Source: Saccharicrinis sp. (GTDB taxonomy: Bacteria; Bacteroidota; Bacteroidia; Bacteroidales; Marinilabiliaceae). Taken from it: a stretch of 51,462 nt of DNA. The notes under the pieces are model-generated. The model had not been told where the DNA came from. It saw nothing but the letters and a program-made list of their open reading frames with translations, and did no database searches. The stretch lies in contig JAGXIP010000172.1 of the NCBI GenBank assembly GCA_024635585.1, positions 1-51,462 on the forward strand. Reading direction: 5' to 3'. Made by a program: the position numbers and the translations under genes. Positions 19,126 to 28,810 of the stretch are shown in pieces (position 1 is the stretch's first letter; every line of letters begins with the position of its first letter).

Positions 19126-21876
19126 AAGCTAAATCTTGTAAACTACTTTATTATTGTAGTATTGCTCTCAATACTTTTTTCTTGCTTAAATGAAACTAAA
19201 ATGCAAGAGCCTTACGATTTGAAAATAGGTGAAGGTTTCAAAAACCCTCTTGGGTTCTACAACGATTCCCCTGCTTTTTCCTGGAAATTGCCAGTTGGTG
19301 TTCAATCGCAAAGTGCTTATGCTCTTGTTGCGGCCAGTACACCCGATTTATTGCCCAATAACCCTGATTTATGGGAAAGTGGTAAAGTAGAGACAAGCCA
19401 AAGTTTATTTGTGGATTATGCGGGTGAAAAACTTGCTTCGGGGCAAAAGGTGTATTGGCAGGTAAAGTTTTGGGACAACGAAGGGAAGGAGTCAAAATGG
19501 AGCGAAACGGCCTTTTTTGAATTAGGATTGTTGAATAACACCGACTGGCAAGCAAAGTGGATAAGCCTGCCCGATGAAAAAGCTGTTGAAATAGATGAAA
19601 TCGGGAAGAAGGTACACCCCGTTCAGTATTTGCGCAAAAACATAAAAGTTCAGGACGACATTGAAAGCGCCCGCCTTTATATTACTGCCTTAGGATTATT
19701 TCAGGCGCATATCAATGGCAGCCAGGTTGGCGATGACGTGCTTACTCCCGGTTGGACATCCTACCAAAAACGCATTGAAACGTTAACGTATGATGTAAGT
19801 TCAATGCTTGCAAAGGGAAACAATTCTTTGGGGATAGAACTTGCCGAAGGCTGGTATGCAGGCCGTTTAATATTTCGCGGATATGCTAACCGTAATCCAC
19901 AGGTTCTGGTGCAGCTTGAAGTGACCTATAAAAGCGGTGAGGTAGCAACTTTTGTAAGCGATAGTTCATGGAAAGGTACGGTTAACGGACCCATACAATA
20001 TTCAAGTTTGTACGATGGCGAAAGCTACGATGCCAATTTGGAAATGCCCGGCTGGAATACATCAAATTTTGATGATTCAGCATGGTACGAAGTTGCAGAG
20101 GTGTCAGTTTCGGACGAGGTAAAATTAACTCCAAAACGTCACAGCCCGGTTACAACAAAAATAACATTACCAACAAAGTCCGTGTCGGAACCTACCAAAG
20201 GAAATTATGTATTCGATTTGGGGCAAAATATGGCAGGTGTGGCCAAGATAAACATCCCGGTTAAAAAAAGGCAAAAGGTGAAAATTCGATTTGCCGAAAT
20301 GCTTCAACCCAATGGCGAAATATATACCAAAAATTATAGAAGTGCAGTTTCAACTGATTATTACTTGCCGTCCAAAAACGGACTGATTGAATGGCAGCCT
20401 AAATTTACATTTCACGGTTTTAGATATGTTGAGTTAAGTGGTTTTGATGAAAGTGCGACACCTGAAAAATCGTGGGTTACCGGATTGGTTCAATATTCCA
20501 ATTTTGATATGGCGGGTACGTTTTCTTCATCGCATGATAAGCTGAATCAGCTACAAAGCAACATTGAATGGGGCTTGCGCGGTAATTTTCTTGACATTCC
20601 AACCGATTGTCCTCAGCGCGATGAACGTGCCGGCTGGACAGGTGATGCACAGGTATTTATTCCCACCTCACTTTTTATTGCCGATGCGCATGCGTTTTGG
20701 GCGAGTTGGATGCAAAGTGTGCGCGACGATCAACGTGATAATGGTTCCATTCCTATAGTTGTGCCTGATATTGACGGACGGCGTGTCTCGTCGGGCTGGG
20801 GCGATGTAGCTACCATTATTCCCTGGGAAACCTATTTTCGCACGGGGGACGAAAAAATACTGAAGGACAGTTATCAAACGATGCTGGGATGGATTAACTA
20901 TTATCGTTCAGTATCTGAAAATCATATTGTAGATATGTTTACCTATGGCGATTGGCTTCAACCCTACTCCGAACATCCAACAGATGAACGAAAAGGCGAG
21001 ACAGATGAGAAATTGTTGAACACAGCCTATTATGCACGATCGGTTGACCTAAGCTTGCAAACGGCCCAAGTGTTGGGATTAACCGATGATGTGGCCATGT
21101 TGCAATCCTGGCTCAGCGAAATAAAGACAGCTTTTCAAAACCAGTTTTTTAATACCAATGGAAGCGTGAGCAAAGGGAAATCTACCCAAACAGCTTATCT
21201 AATGGCCATAGGTTTTAATTTGCTTACCCCCGAAATGGAAGAAAAAGCTGTTCCGCATTTACTTGCTGAAATTGCGAAAGCTGATAATCATTTACGCACT
21301 GGCTTCTTGGGAACACCGCTTCTGGCTCCTGTTCTCGAAAAAATTGGTCGACCGGATATCATGTTCGAAATGCTATTTAAAGAAACGTATCCTTCGTGGT
21401 TCTATTCTATCAATCAGGGAGCAACCACTATGTGGGAACGTTGGAACAGTTACTCGCACGAAGATGGATTTAATAAAGGCGGCATGAATTCATTCAACCA
21501 TTATGCTTACGGTGCAATTGGGCAATGGATGTACGAACGAATTGCAGGCATTAAACCAATTAAACCGGGTTACAAAGAAATACAGATTGCTCCACTGCAG
21601 GGAGGACCCCTGACATCAGCCGAAGCTAGTTACAATACGCCTTATGGCGTGGTAAGTTCAGCCTGGAAAATAGAAAATGGCGTGTTTAAACTAAAAGTAA
21701 CGGTGCCTCCAAACACAACGGCGAAGGTTGTAATTCCGGCCAATACGGCTGAAAGTTTGATGCTGGATGGGATTGATTTTATCGAAAATGCACAGGTTAA
21801 ACTTATACGGAAAACTACAACCGGTTTTGAGCTTCAAGTTCAGCCTGGCAACTATAACTTTAAGTCTAAACTATAA
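19117..21876 (+). CDS. GH78 family alpha-L-rhamnosidase (lipoprotein)
   Basis: This 919-residue enzyme hydrolyses alpha-L-rhamnosides. The lipobox is ILFSC (Cys23). Domain order is typical: an N-terminal Fn3-like domain (about 40-140), Bac_rhamnosid_N (AKWISLPDE to about 330), a concanavalin-like domain (VFDLGQNMAGVAKINI to about 460), an (alpha/alpha)6 toroid and a C-terminal beta-sandwich (YKEIQIAPLQGGPLTSAEA). The toroid carries the general-acid motif DCPQRDERAGWTGDA (Glu503) and TTMWERWNSY, as in classical GH78. It follows GH106 by 34 bases, so two rhamnosidase families probably work together. The stop is immediately followed by a sulfatase tail remnant, marking an old recombination joint. 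Confidence 0.95.
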   Translation: MTNKLNLVNYFIIVVLLSILFSCLNETKMQEPYDLKIGEGFKNPLGFYNDSPAFSWKLPVGVQSQSAYALVAASTPDLLPNNPDLWESGKVETSQSLFVDYAGEKLASGQKVYWQVKFWDNEGKESKWSETAFFELGLLNNTDWQAKWISLPDEKAVEIDEIGKKVHPVQYLRKNIKVQDDIESARLYITALGLFQAHINGSQVGDDVLTPGWTSYQKRIETLTYDVSSMLAKGNNSLGIELAEGWYAGRLIFRGYANRNPQVLVQLEVTYKSGEVATFVSDSSWKGTVNGPIQYSSLYDGESYDANLEMPGWNTSNFDDSAWYEVAEVSVSDEVKLTPKRHSPVTTKITLPTKSVSEPTKGNYVFDLGQNMAGVAKINIPVKKRQKVKIRFAEMLQPNGEIYTKNYRSAVSTDYYLPSKNGLIEWQPKFTFHGFRYVELSGFDESATPEKSWVTGLVQYSNFDMAGTFSSSHDKLNQLQSNIEWGLRGNFLDIPTDCPQRDERAGWTGDAQVFIPTSLFIADAHAFWASWMQSVRDDQRDNGSIPIVVPDIDGRRVSSGWGDVATIIPWETYFRTGDEKILKDSYQTMLGWINYYRSVSENHIVDMFTYGDWLQPYSEHPTDERKGETDEKLLNTAYYARSVDLSLQTAQVLGLTDDVAMLQSWLSEIKTAFQNQFFNTNGSVSKGKSTQTAYLMAIGFNLLTPEMEEKAVPHLLAEIAKADNHLRTGFLGTPLLAPVLEKIGRPDIMFEMLFKETYPSWFYSINQGATTMWERWNSYSHEDGFNKGGMNSFNHYAYGAIGQWMYERIAGIKPIKPGYKEIQIAPLQGGPLTSAEASYNTPYGVVSSAWKIENGVFKLKVTVPPNTTAKVVIPANTAESLMLDGIDFIENAQVKLIRKTTTGFELQVQPGNYNFKSKL

Positions 21877-22008
21877 TTACTACTTGTATAACGACTCAGA
21901 AGATCCCTACCGGATGAAGAATATTTGGGGAGAGAATACTGAATTGGATAAAAATTGGAAGCTGAATTGGCGGAATCGGTAGCCTCAATGAATGATCCTT
22001 GGCAATGA
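21877..22008 (+). pseudogene. S1 sulfatase remnant, C-terminal tail
   Basis: Read in the frame starting at 21878, the sequence gives LYNDSEDPYRMKNIWGEN. This matches the conserved C-terminal stretch of S1 sulfatases; compare LFDNTIDPYQMYNLIGNP in the gene at 23254. Near 21955 the frame slips by one, and AELAESVASMNDPWQ follows to a TGA at 22006. It starts within a base or two of the GH78 stop codon, so a deletion seems to have fused the end of GH78 to the tail of a sulfatase gene. It has no start and is not functional. Confidence 0.72.
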
Positions 22009-22075
22009 GTGTTTTAGCGTAAAAAACAAAGAATAATAACTATAGTAATTCACATACATAATTAAAATCTTGGAT

Positions 22076-22842
22076 ATGTTAGAAAAAAATGCGAGACCTT
22101 ATTTTTTTATTCTGCTAATCATCAGTATGAATATATGTAATTTTGGTTGTCAATCATCAAGTAATAAAGAGTTTGTGGAAATATTTGATGGTGAAACGCT
22201 GGATGGTTGGAAAGGAGATGCTAACTATTGGCACGTTGAAAATGGTTGTTTAGTGGGAGCGGTTACTCCTGAAACAATCTTAAAAAGCAACACTTTTATC
22301 GTGTGGCAAGGTGGACAGCCCCAAGATTTTGAACTTAAATTGGAGTACCGCATTTCTGAATCGGGTAATAGCGGCATAAATTACCGTAGCAATTATTTAG
22401 AAGACAATTCATACGCTTTGCGCGGCTATCAATGTGACATTATGGCAAGAATAGATTTACAGGGCAGAATTACGAAGAAAAAAAACGTACTACACTAGCC
22501 TATAAAGGGGAGAAGGTATTATTATCAACACCTAATGATCCCGAGGTGATAAGAAACATGCGTAGCAATGTGGAAAAGAATTGTTGGCAAACAAGAGAAG
22601 TGGTGAGTCAACTGGGTGACATAGAAACCCTAAATTCAAAGATAAAGAACAATGATTGGAATCAAGTGCATTTGGTAATTACGGGAAATAGCTTAAAGCA
22701 CTATGTCAATGGAACTTTAATAAGTGATGTTAGAGATAATGATACCATTCACAGTACTATAAAAGGATATATTGGTGTTCAGGTTCACGTAGGTCCTCCT
22801 ATGAAGGTCGAGTTTAGAAATATTCGATTAAAACAATTATAA
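22076..22842 (+). pseudogene. DUF1080 / 3-keto-disaccharide hydrolase family lipoprotein, frameshifted
   Basis: The N-terminal half (signal with lipobox NFGC, then FVEIFDGETLDGWKG, WHVENGCLVG, SGNSGINYRS) and the C-terminal half (NDWNQVHLVITGNSLKHYVNG, GPPMKVEFRNIRL) are in different frames. Together they make one ~255-residue jelly-roll domain of the DUF1080 family, some of whose members cleave 3-keto-glycosides. The break is at 22441-22442. The frame is restored by one extra G, turning ATTATGGC into ATTGATGGC and giving CDIDGKNRFTGQNYEE. Only one indel separates it from an intact gene, so a sequencing or assembly error is possible, but it lies between other remnants. As written, translation ends at 22498. 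Confidence 0.85.
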
Positions 22843-22868
22843 ACAATGAATAAAAGATAACGATATAT

Positions 22869-23228
22869 ATGAAAGAAAAAAGAATAGGAATGTCTTATAA
22901 AGCCAAATCTGTACCTGATCCAGTCCAATTAAGCGGAGCATGGCAGCTTCAGTTTCCCAATGCTGAAAAACAAGGTTAGAAAAACTCATTTCCTGGACAG
23001 AATCTGCTGACGATAACATACGCTACTTTTCGGGTATAGCAACTTATAAAAAGGAGTTTACGATTTCAAAAGATATGCTGAAGGGCGAAACATCACTGGA
23101 AATAGACTTAGGCAGTGTAAAGGAAATCCTTCGATACGGTTACTGCTACAAAGTGTCGAATTTTTATTGATAAGACCTCAAAAGCCGCAACAATATCAGA
23201 GTTTGAAGTGCATGGTATCGTGAATTAG
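22869..23228 (+). pseudogene. GH106/GH2-type C-terminal and discoidin-like remnant
   Basis: Three frames carry pieces of the end of an exported glycosidase. The frame at 22869 gives DPVQLSGAWQLQFPNAE, then a TAG at 22977. The next frame from 22976 gives LISWTESADDNIRYFSGIATYKKEF and SLEIDLGSVKEI, the jelly roll also seen at the end of the GH106 gene (HYSGTVVYKKE, FVLDLGEVNNIAELW), and stops at 23168. A third frame gives KTSKAATISEFEVHG, like the last strand of an F5/8-type C domain, ending at 23226. Multiple shifts make this a true pseudogene, probably of a second GH106 or related sialidase-like enzyme. Confidence 0.75.
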
Positions 23229-23253
23229 GTCTTACAACAAAAAAAAGCGACAA

Positions 23254-24723
23254 ATGAAAAATCTAAAAATTAATCTTCTGCTATTTGCAGTCGTACTTTG
23301 CCTGCCAACAATTATTAGTTGTCAAAGGGCAGAAGAAATAGAAAAACCTAATATTATATATATACTTACCGACCAGTGGCGGGCCTCTGCTTTGGGTTAT
23401 GCCGGCGACCCCAATGTGAAAACGCCAAACTTGGATAAGTTTTCAGAAGAGGCAGTTAACTTTGCCAACGCTGTTTCTGTTCTACCCGTTTGCACTCCCC
23501 ACCGCGCCTCGCTTTTAACAGGGCGCTATCCAACTTCTACAGGTATGTTTTTAAACGATTTGTATCTGCCTGATGAAGAATTATGCATGGCCGAAATATT
23601 TAAGGCTGTGGGATATCAAACAGCTTACCTGGGCAAATGGCATTTAGATGGACATGGAAGGACAAATAACGTTGAGCCTGCCAGACGTCAGGGATTTGAT
23701 TATTGGAAAGCCTTGGAATGTTCGCACGATTACAACAACATGGCCTACTACGACAATGAAAATCCTGAAATAAAATTCTGGCAAGGATATTCGCCTTTTG
23801 CCCTTGCTGCCGATGCCAATGCGTATATGACAGCGCACGCTAAGGATGAAAATCCATTTTTGCTGTTTGTATCTATTGCTACGCCACATTTCCCGCACAA
23901 GAGTGCTCCGCAAAAATTCAAGGAAATGTACCCCCTGGAAGCCCTTCAATTGGCGCCCAACGTACCTGAGGAATGGGATACAAAAACACGCGAAGAGTTG
24001 CAGGGATATTATGGTCATTGTACCGCTACGGATGTGGCCATAGGAAGTGTTTTGGATAAAATAAAAGAGCTTGGCTTAGATGAAAATACCATTGTTGTGT
24101 TTACCTCCGATCATGGCGAAATGATGGGTTCTCATGGAATGCGCCCGTATATGAAACAATTGGCCTGGGATGAATCCATCAAGGTGCAATTCTTGATTTC
24201 TTACCCTGGAATAGCCGATAATAAAGGAGCCGTAGTTAATGCGCCTATCAATACGCCAGACATTCTTCCATCATTATTAGCCATGTCAGGAATTGCAATT
24301 CCTAAAGGCATTGAAGGCGAAAACCTGGCATATTTGGTAAAATCACCTGATCCCAAAACAGATCGCGTAGCTTTGGTGATGAATCCTTGCCCTTTTACAA
24401 GTGAATACAAATATCCCGAATATCGTGCCATCCGCACCAAACAATATACCTACGCACGTACACCTGAAGGGCCAAGTAAGCTATTCGACAATACAATAGA
24501 TCCCTACCAAATGTACAACTTAATTGGCAATCCTGCTTATGCGCAATTACAGCAGGACTTGGATAATAAACTGGATTCTGCCCTGCAAAATATTGGGGAT
24601 GATTTTATGCCTCGCGACTACTATTTAAGCAAATGGAATGTTAAGCTCGACGAAAGTAAAAAATGTATCGATTATTGGAGTTTTGATAAGGGGAAAGGTG
24701 AAGTACAAACACCTAGATTATAA
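23254..24723 (+). CDS. S1 family sulfatase (lipoprotein)
   Basis: This 489-residue formylglycine sulfatase has a leader ending in lipobox TIISC (Cys23). The core has NIIYILTDQWRASALGYAG, then the catalytic motif CTPHRASLLTGRYP (Cys80; the usual Ser is His but the CxPxR minimum is kept). TAYLGKWHLDGHGR carries the conserved Lys and His, and VVFTSDHGEMMGSHG the metal-binding Asp and His. The C-terminal LFDNTIDPYQMYNL is the standard sulfatase ending. It is not closely similar to the sulfatase at 1893, so the two probably desulfate different positions. The GH78 gene follows after 23 bases. Confidence 0.94.
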   Translation: MKNLKINLLLFAVVLCLPTIISCQRAEEIEKPNIIYILTDQWRASALGYAGDPNVKTPNLDKFSEEAVNFANAVSVLPVCTPHRASLLTGRYPTSTGMFLNDLYLPDEELCMAEIFKAVGYQTAYLGKWHLDGHGRTNNVEPARRQGFDYWKALECSHDYNNMAYYDNENPEIKFWQGYSPFALAADANAYMTAHAKDENPFLLFVSIATPHFPHKSAPQKFKEMYPLEALQLAPNVPEEWDTKTREELQGYYGHCTATDVAIGSVLDKIKELGLDENTIVVFTSDHGEMMGSHGMRPYMKQLAWDESIKVQFLISYPGIADNKGAVVNAPINTPDILPSLLAMSGIAIPKGIEGENLAYLVKSPDPKTDRVALVMNPCPFTSEYKYPEYRAIRTKQYTYARTPEGPSKLFDNTIDPYQMYNLIGNPAYAQLQQDLDNKLDSALQNIGDDFMPRDYYLSKWNVKLDESKKCIDYWSFDKGKGEVQTPRL

Positions 24724-24746
24724 TAAGAACAAGCAATATTTATAAG

Positions 24747-27590
24747 ATGAGAAAACAATTTTCAATGGTACTAATCCTATTGTTGAGTTGTCAGTTGTTG
24801 ACAGCACAATCAATGGAATTTAAGAGACTTATTTGCAATGCGCAAGTTAATCCAATTGCAATAGAGGACACTAATCCATTATTATCATGGGTAGTTTATG
24901 CCGATGGATTTAATCGCGAGCAAAGCGCCTTTCATGTATTGGTAGCTTCAAAAGAAGATTTATTAAATGAGGATGCCGCAGACTTATGGAATTCAGGAAA
25001 AATAACAAGTAGCCAGTCAGCTCATGTTAAATATCAAGGCAATAAATTATTGCCAACTCAAAAATATTTTTGGAAAGTTAAAATTTGGGATGAAACTGGT
25101 AAGGTATCTGATTGGTCTCCTGTAAATGGTTTTGAAATGGCCTTGATGGAGGAATCCAATTGGGGGAATGCCAAGTGGATAAGTTTAAGCAACGACACCC
25201 GAACATCTGAACATCGTTTTCGCGAATATCAAACCGGAAATATGAAAGAGCCTGTTATGGTTACAAGTCAGCCAGCAGCTTATTTCAGAAATGTTATAAA
25301 TGTAGAGAAACAGATTAAAAGTGCCCGGGCTTATATCTGTGGTTTGGGATATTATGAGTTGTACATCAATGGTGAAAAAACAGGTGATCATGTGCTGGAT
25401 CCAGCACCTTCCAATTACTATAAACAGGCTTATTATGTGAGCTATGATGTGACCAAGCAATTGCGGCAAGGTAAAAATGCCCTTGGTATAATTATGGGTA
25501 ATGGCTTTTATGGACAAACTATTTCATGGAAAAATGATCCTGAATCTGAAAGAGATTTGTCTTACGGAACACCGGCTGCCCGTCTGTTGATTAAAGTGAC
25601 TTATGATGATGGTTCCACGGCGGATTACTTTACGGACGAAAATTGGAAAAATAATACGGGTCCAATTGTTTTTGATAATATTTATGGAGGCGATACCTAC
25701 GATGCCCGTTTTGAGATAAATGGATGGAATAGGGTTGAGTACAACGATGCTACATGGCAACAAGCTAAAACCGTTGCCCCTGAAACAACAAAAATTAGTG
25801 CCAATCAAATGCCACCAATTCGCAAGCTTCAGGTGCTGGAGCCTGTAAATGTGTTTAAATCATCCAAAGGTAATTGGATCGTAGATTTTGGACAAAATAT
25901 TGCCGGGTGGGTAAAGATTAATGTAAAGGAAAAAGAAGGTCAGGTAATAAATATTGTTACAACCGAAGCACTAACGCAGGATGGGCGCGACATCTACCCC
26001 GGTTCGACCGGTGGCGGTGCCAATGGTATGAGCCAGCTCTATAAATATATTTGTAAAGGTAGCGGATCAGAAACGTGGGAGCCTAAATTCTCCTACCACG
26101 GTTTTCGTTATGCCGAAATTACGGGTGTTTCGTCCAAACCGGATGGCCAAATGATAAAAGCAGTTTTGGTTGCCAACGATATGGAGCAGAAAGGTAGTTT
26201 TAGCTGCTCCGATGCCTTGCTAAATAAAATGGATACCATTAGCAAATGGACTATTATAGATAACCTGCATGGAATCCCCGAAGATTGTCCGCACCGCGAG
26301 AAATGTGGATGGCTGGGCGATGCGCATGCCTTTTGCGAATATGCCCTGTATAACTACGAAATGGGTAATTTCTATAAAAAGTACATGGAAGACATCCGTA
26401 CACAAATGCGCCCTGTAAAAGGAGGAAACAATCTCGATGTCCTGTACCAGGCGCCAACCATGATTGCCCCAGGTAAACGTACTTCAACCATCGCCAAGCT
26501 CGACTGGGGTGTGGCTACCATGTATTTGCCTTGGTACAACTATATCTATTATGGCGACTCAACAATTGTGATGGAGTATTATGTAGATATGAAAGAATTG
26601 ACCAATTATTACCTTTCGTTTAAAAACGAAAAAGGAATTGTTGACAATGGCATGGGAGACTGGTGCCCACCGCGTTGGGATAGAAAAAGCAATCCCGACG
26701 CCATGGAATGTGATCCAGTTGTTTCGGCAAATGCCTATTTCTATGATATATTAGGAATTATGGAAGCCTTTGCTACGATGAATAAGGATGATGATTTTGC
26801 GGTTAAAATGCAGAGAGAAAAGAAAGCTTTGTTGAATACGTTTAATAACGAGTATTTGCAAAGTATCCCATTGGTAAACTACCTTTGGTACGGTAGTCAA
26901 ACGGCTACGGTAATGGCATTGCAATTCGGTATGGTTCCAGCGGAAAATATTCAAACGGTTGTGGATGGTTTAGCGTACAATATTGTTGCTGTAAAGGGCG
27001 GACATCATGCTACCGGAATTCATGGTAACCGATATATCTATACCGTGTTAAATAAATATGGCAAAGCGGATCTGGCGCATAAAATATTAACAACGCCAAC
27101 ATTTCCCAGTCAGGCTTATATTGTTAATTATGGTTTCACCACTTGGCCCGAGCGTCAATTTTTTTGGGATGATATGAGTGGTTTAAGTAACTCGCTTAAT
27201 CACCCGATGCATAGTGGGTTTGCTGCTTATTTTTTTGAATCTCTGGGAGGAATTAAATCCACCTACAACAAGACTGGGTATAAGGAGTTTACGGTAAATC
27301 CAATATTTCCAAACGAAATAACCCAAACAACAGTCAATGTACCCACACCTTATGGCAACATACATAACAGTTGGGAATCAAAAGGGGGTCAGTTCTCAAT
27401 GAAACTACAAATACCTTTTAATACCAAAGCAAAACTTGTGTTATTAGAGGAGGAATTCAAGTCGCTTCAAATAAACGGAATACCATGGAAAAAATTTCAT
27501 GAGGAGAATAAAATAGTTATTTTTGATAATTCGATTTTGGTTCTTGGTTCAGGTATTTATAGTTTAAAGTATTTAAAAGCCGATAATTAA
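24747..27590 (+). CDS. GH78 family alpha-L-rhamnosidase, second paralogue
   Basis: This 947-residue exported enzyme has a signal ending in LLTAQS; LLSC inside the leader could also act as a lipobox. It shares the GH78 domain order with the 19117 gene but is divergent. The acid motif reads DCPHREKCGWLGDAHAF (Glu518), and the second toroid motif is TTWPERQFFWDDMSGLSNSLNHPMHSGF instead of TTMWERWNSY. This points to a different subgroup and probably a different rhamnosyl linkage. Its C-terminal tail is closely similar to the remnant at 1408-1614. It lies between the sulfatase and GH105, consistent with stepwise removal of sulfate, rhamnose and uronate. Confidence 0.94.
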   Translation: MRKQFSMVLILLLSCQLLTAQSMEFKRLICNAQVNPIAIEDTNPLLSWVVYADGFNREQSAFHVLVASKEDLLNEDAADLWNSGKITSSQSAHVKYQGNKLLPTQKYFWKVKIWDETGKVSDWSPVNGFEMALMEESNWGNAKWISLSNDTRTSEHRFREYQTGNMKEPVMVTSQPAAYFRNVINVEKQIKSARAYICGLGYYELYINGEKTGDHVLDPAPSNYYKQAYYVSYDVTKQLRQGKNALGIIMGNGFYGQTISWKNDPESERDLSYGTPAARLLIKVTYDDGSTADYFTDENWKNNTGPIVFDNIYGGDTYDARFEINGWNRVEYNDATWQQAKTVAPETTKISANQMPPIRKLQVLEPVNVFKSSKGNWIVDFGQNIAGWVKINVKEKEGQVINIVTTEALTQDGRDIYPGSTGGGANGMSQLYKYICKGSGSETWEPKFSYHGFRYAEITGVSSKPDGQMIKAVLVANDMEQKGSFSCSDALLNKMDTISKWTIIDNLHGIPEDCPHREKCGWLGDAHAFCEYALYNYEMGNFYKKYMEDIRTQMRPVKGGNNLDVLYQAPTMIAPGKRTSTIAKLDWGVATMYLPWYNYIYYGDSTIVMEYYVDMKELTNYYLSFKNEKGIVDNGMGDWCPPRWDRKSNPDAMECDPVVSANAYFYDILGIMEAFATMNKDDDFAVKMQREKKALLNTFNNEYLQSIPLVNYLWYGSQTATVMALQFGMVPAENIQTVVDGLAYNIVAVKGGHHATGIHGNRYIYTVLNKYGKADLAHKILTTPTFPSQAYIVNYGFTTWPERQFFWDDMSGLSNSLNHPMHSGFAAYFFESLGGIKSTYNKTGYKEFTVNPIFPNEITQTTVNVPTPYGNIHNSWESKGGQFSMKLQIPFNTKAKLVLLEEEFKSLQINGIPWKKFHEENKIVIFDNSILVLGSGIYSLKYLKADN

Positions 27591-27642
27591 AATAATGGTT
27601 TACAATCGTAAAAGTTGAACTATAAAACAATAAATATAAGCA

Positions 27643-28761
27643 ATGAAAACAATGAAAATGATTATGATGGCAATTGCTCTTTGTGTGGCTTTACCATCAT
27701 ATGCACAGGATATTAAACCTGCAGAGGTTAAAAAGGAAATGAAAAGGGTTGCCGATTGGCAGATTGAACATTTTCGCGATTCGTACAGTGGGCGTAAAAA
27801 ACCGCATCACCCATTGGCCTGGACAAATGGTGCCTTGTATGTAGGTATGGTTAAATGGGCTAGTATGGCAGAGGACGACAAGTATTGGGAGTGGATGAAA
27901 CAAATTGGCGAGGATCAACAATGGAAATTGCACGAGCGTATGTACCATGCTGATGACCACACCGTGGGTCAAATGTATGTGGCGCTCTATCGTAAGTATG
28001 GCGATAAGGAAATGATTGCGCCAACAAAAGAACATTTGAGGTATATTTACTATCACCCGGCCAATACATCGTTGCAATGGGTTGATAATTTAAACTATAA
28101 GCACGATCGCTGGAGCTGGTGCGACGCCTTATTCATGGCTCCACCCTTATGGGCTCAATTATATAAGGAAACAGGAGATAAAATGTATCTTGATTTTTTG
28201 ATGAAAGAATTTAAAGCCACAACCGACTTATTATTCGACAAGAAAGAGAATTTGTATTACCGCGATCAAAGCTATATGGGTAAACTCGACAACGGTACAA
28301 AAATTTTCTGGGGACGCGGAAATGGATGGGTTTTAGGTGGTCTTACCAATGTGATGAATGAGTTAGATACATCTTCGAAGGAGTATAGGTACTTTCTTAA
28401 AATTTATAAAAAAATGGCTGCTAAACTTGTTAAAATACAAACACCAGAGGGGCATTGGGCCATGAGTTTATTAGGCCATGAGTTTTATCCAACCCCAGAA
28501 ACCAGTGGATCTGCATTTTATACCTATGGATTGGCTTGGGGAATTAACAGGGGTATCTTAGACAAAGCAACCTACAAACCTGCCGTAATAAAAGGATGGA
28601 ATTCGTTGGTAAGTCATATTACCGTGGAAGGGATGTTGGGGTATGTGCAACCCATCGGTGCAGCACCAGGCAAAGCTTGGCCCGACAAAACGGAGGTGTA
28701 CGGAGCAGGTGCTTTTTTAAGCGCAGGTGCCGAAGTTTATAAATTAGTAGGAGGACTTTAA
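27643..28761 (+). CDS. GH105 unsaturated uronyl hydrolase
   Basis: This 372-residue exported enzyme (signal PSYAQ) hydrates and removes the 4,5-unsaturated uronic acid that lyases leave at the non-reducing end. It is an (alpha/alpha)6 barrel: ADWQIEHF near the start, YHADDHTVGQMY (Asp104/105, matching the first catalytic Asp of YteR), RWSWCDALFMAPPLWAQLY (Asp161, matching the second), FWGRGNGWVLGGL and TSGSAFYTYGLAWGINRG. Length fits the family. Its presence in the same run as the heparinase-like lyase strongly supports a lyase-based pathway. Ulvan and rhamnogalacturonan loci both carry GH105, so the family alone does not fix the substrate. Confidence 0.94.
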   Translation: MKTMKMIMMAIALCVALPSYAQDIKPAEVKKEMKRVADWQIEHFRDSYSGRKKPHHPLAWTNGALYVGMVKWASMAEDDKYWEWMKQIGEDQQWKLHERMYHADDHTVGQMYVALYRKYGDKEMIAPTKEHLRYIYYHPANTSLQWVDNLNYKHDRWSWCDALFMAPPLWAQLYKETGDKMYLDFLMKEFKATTDLLFDKKENLYYRDQSYMGKLDNGTKIFWGRGNGWVLGGLTNVMNELDTSSKEYRYFLKIYKKMAAKLVKIQTPEGHWAMSLLGHEFYPTPETSGSAFYTYGLAWGINRGILDKATYKPAVIKGWNSLVSHITVEGMLGYVQPIGAAPGKAWPDKTEVYGAGAFLSAGAEVYKLVGGL

Positions 28762-28810
28762 ACCTAAAGGTACAGATGGAATTATAACTACTGAAGCACC
28801 AATACAAGCA

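Noticed and set aside
21767..21982. Separate small + strand gene of 71 residues overlapping the GH78 end
   Set aside because: Its first part is antiphase GH78 sequence; only the part after 21877 has homology, and it is a sulfatase tail remnant.
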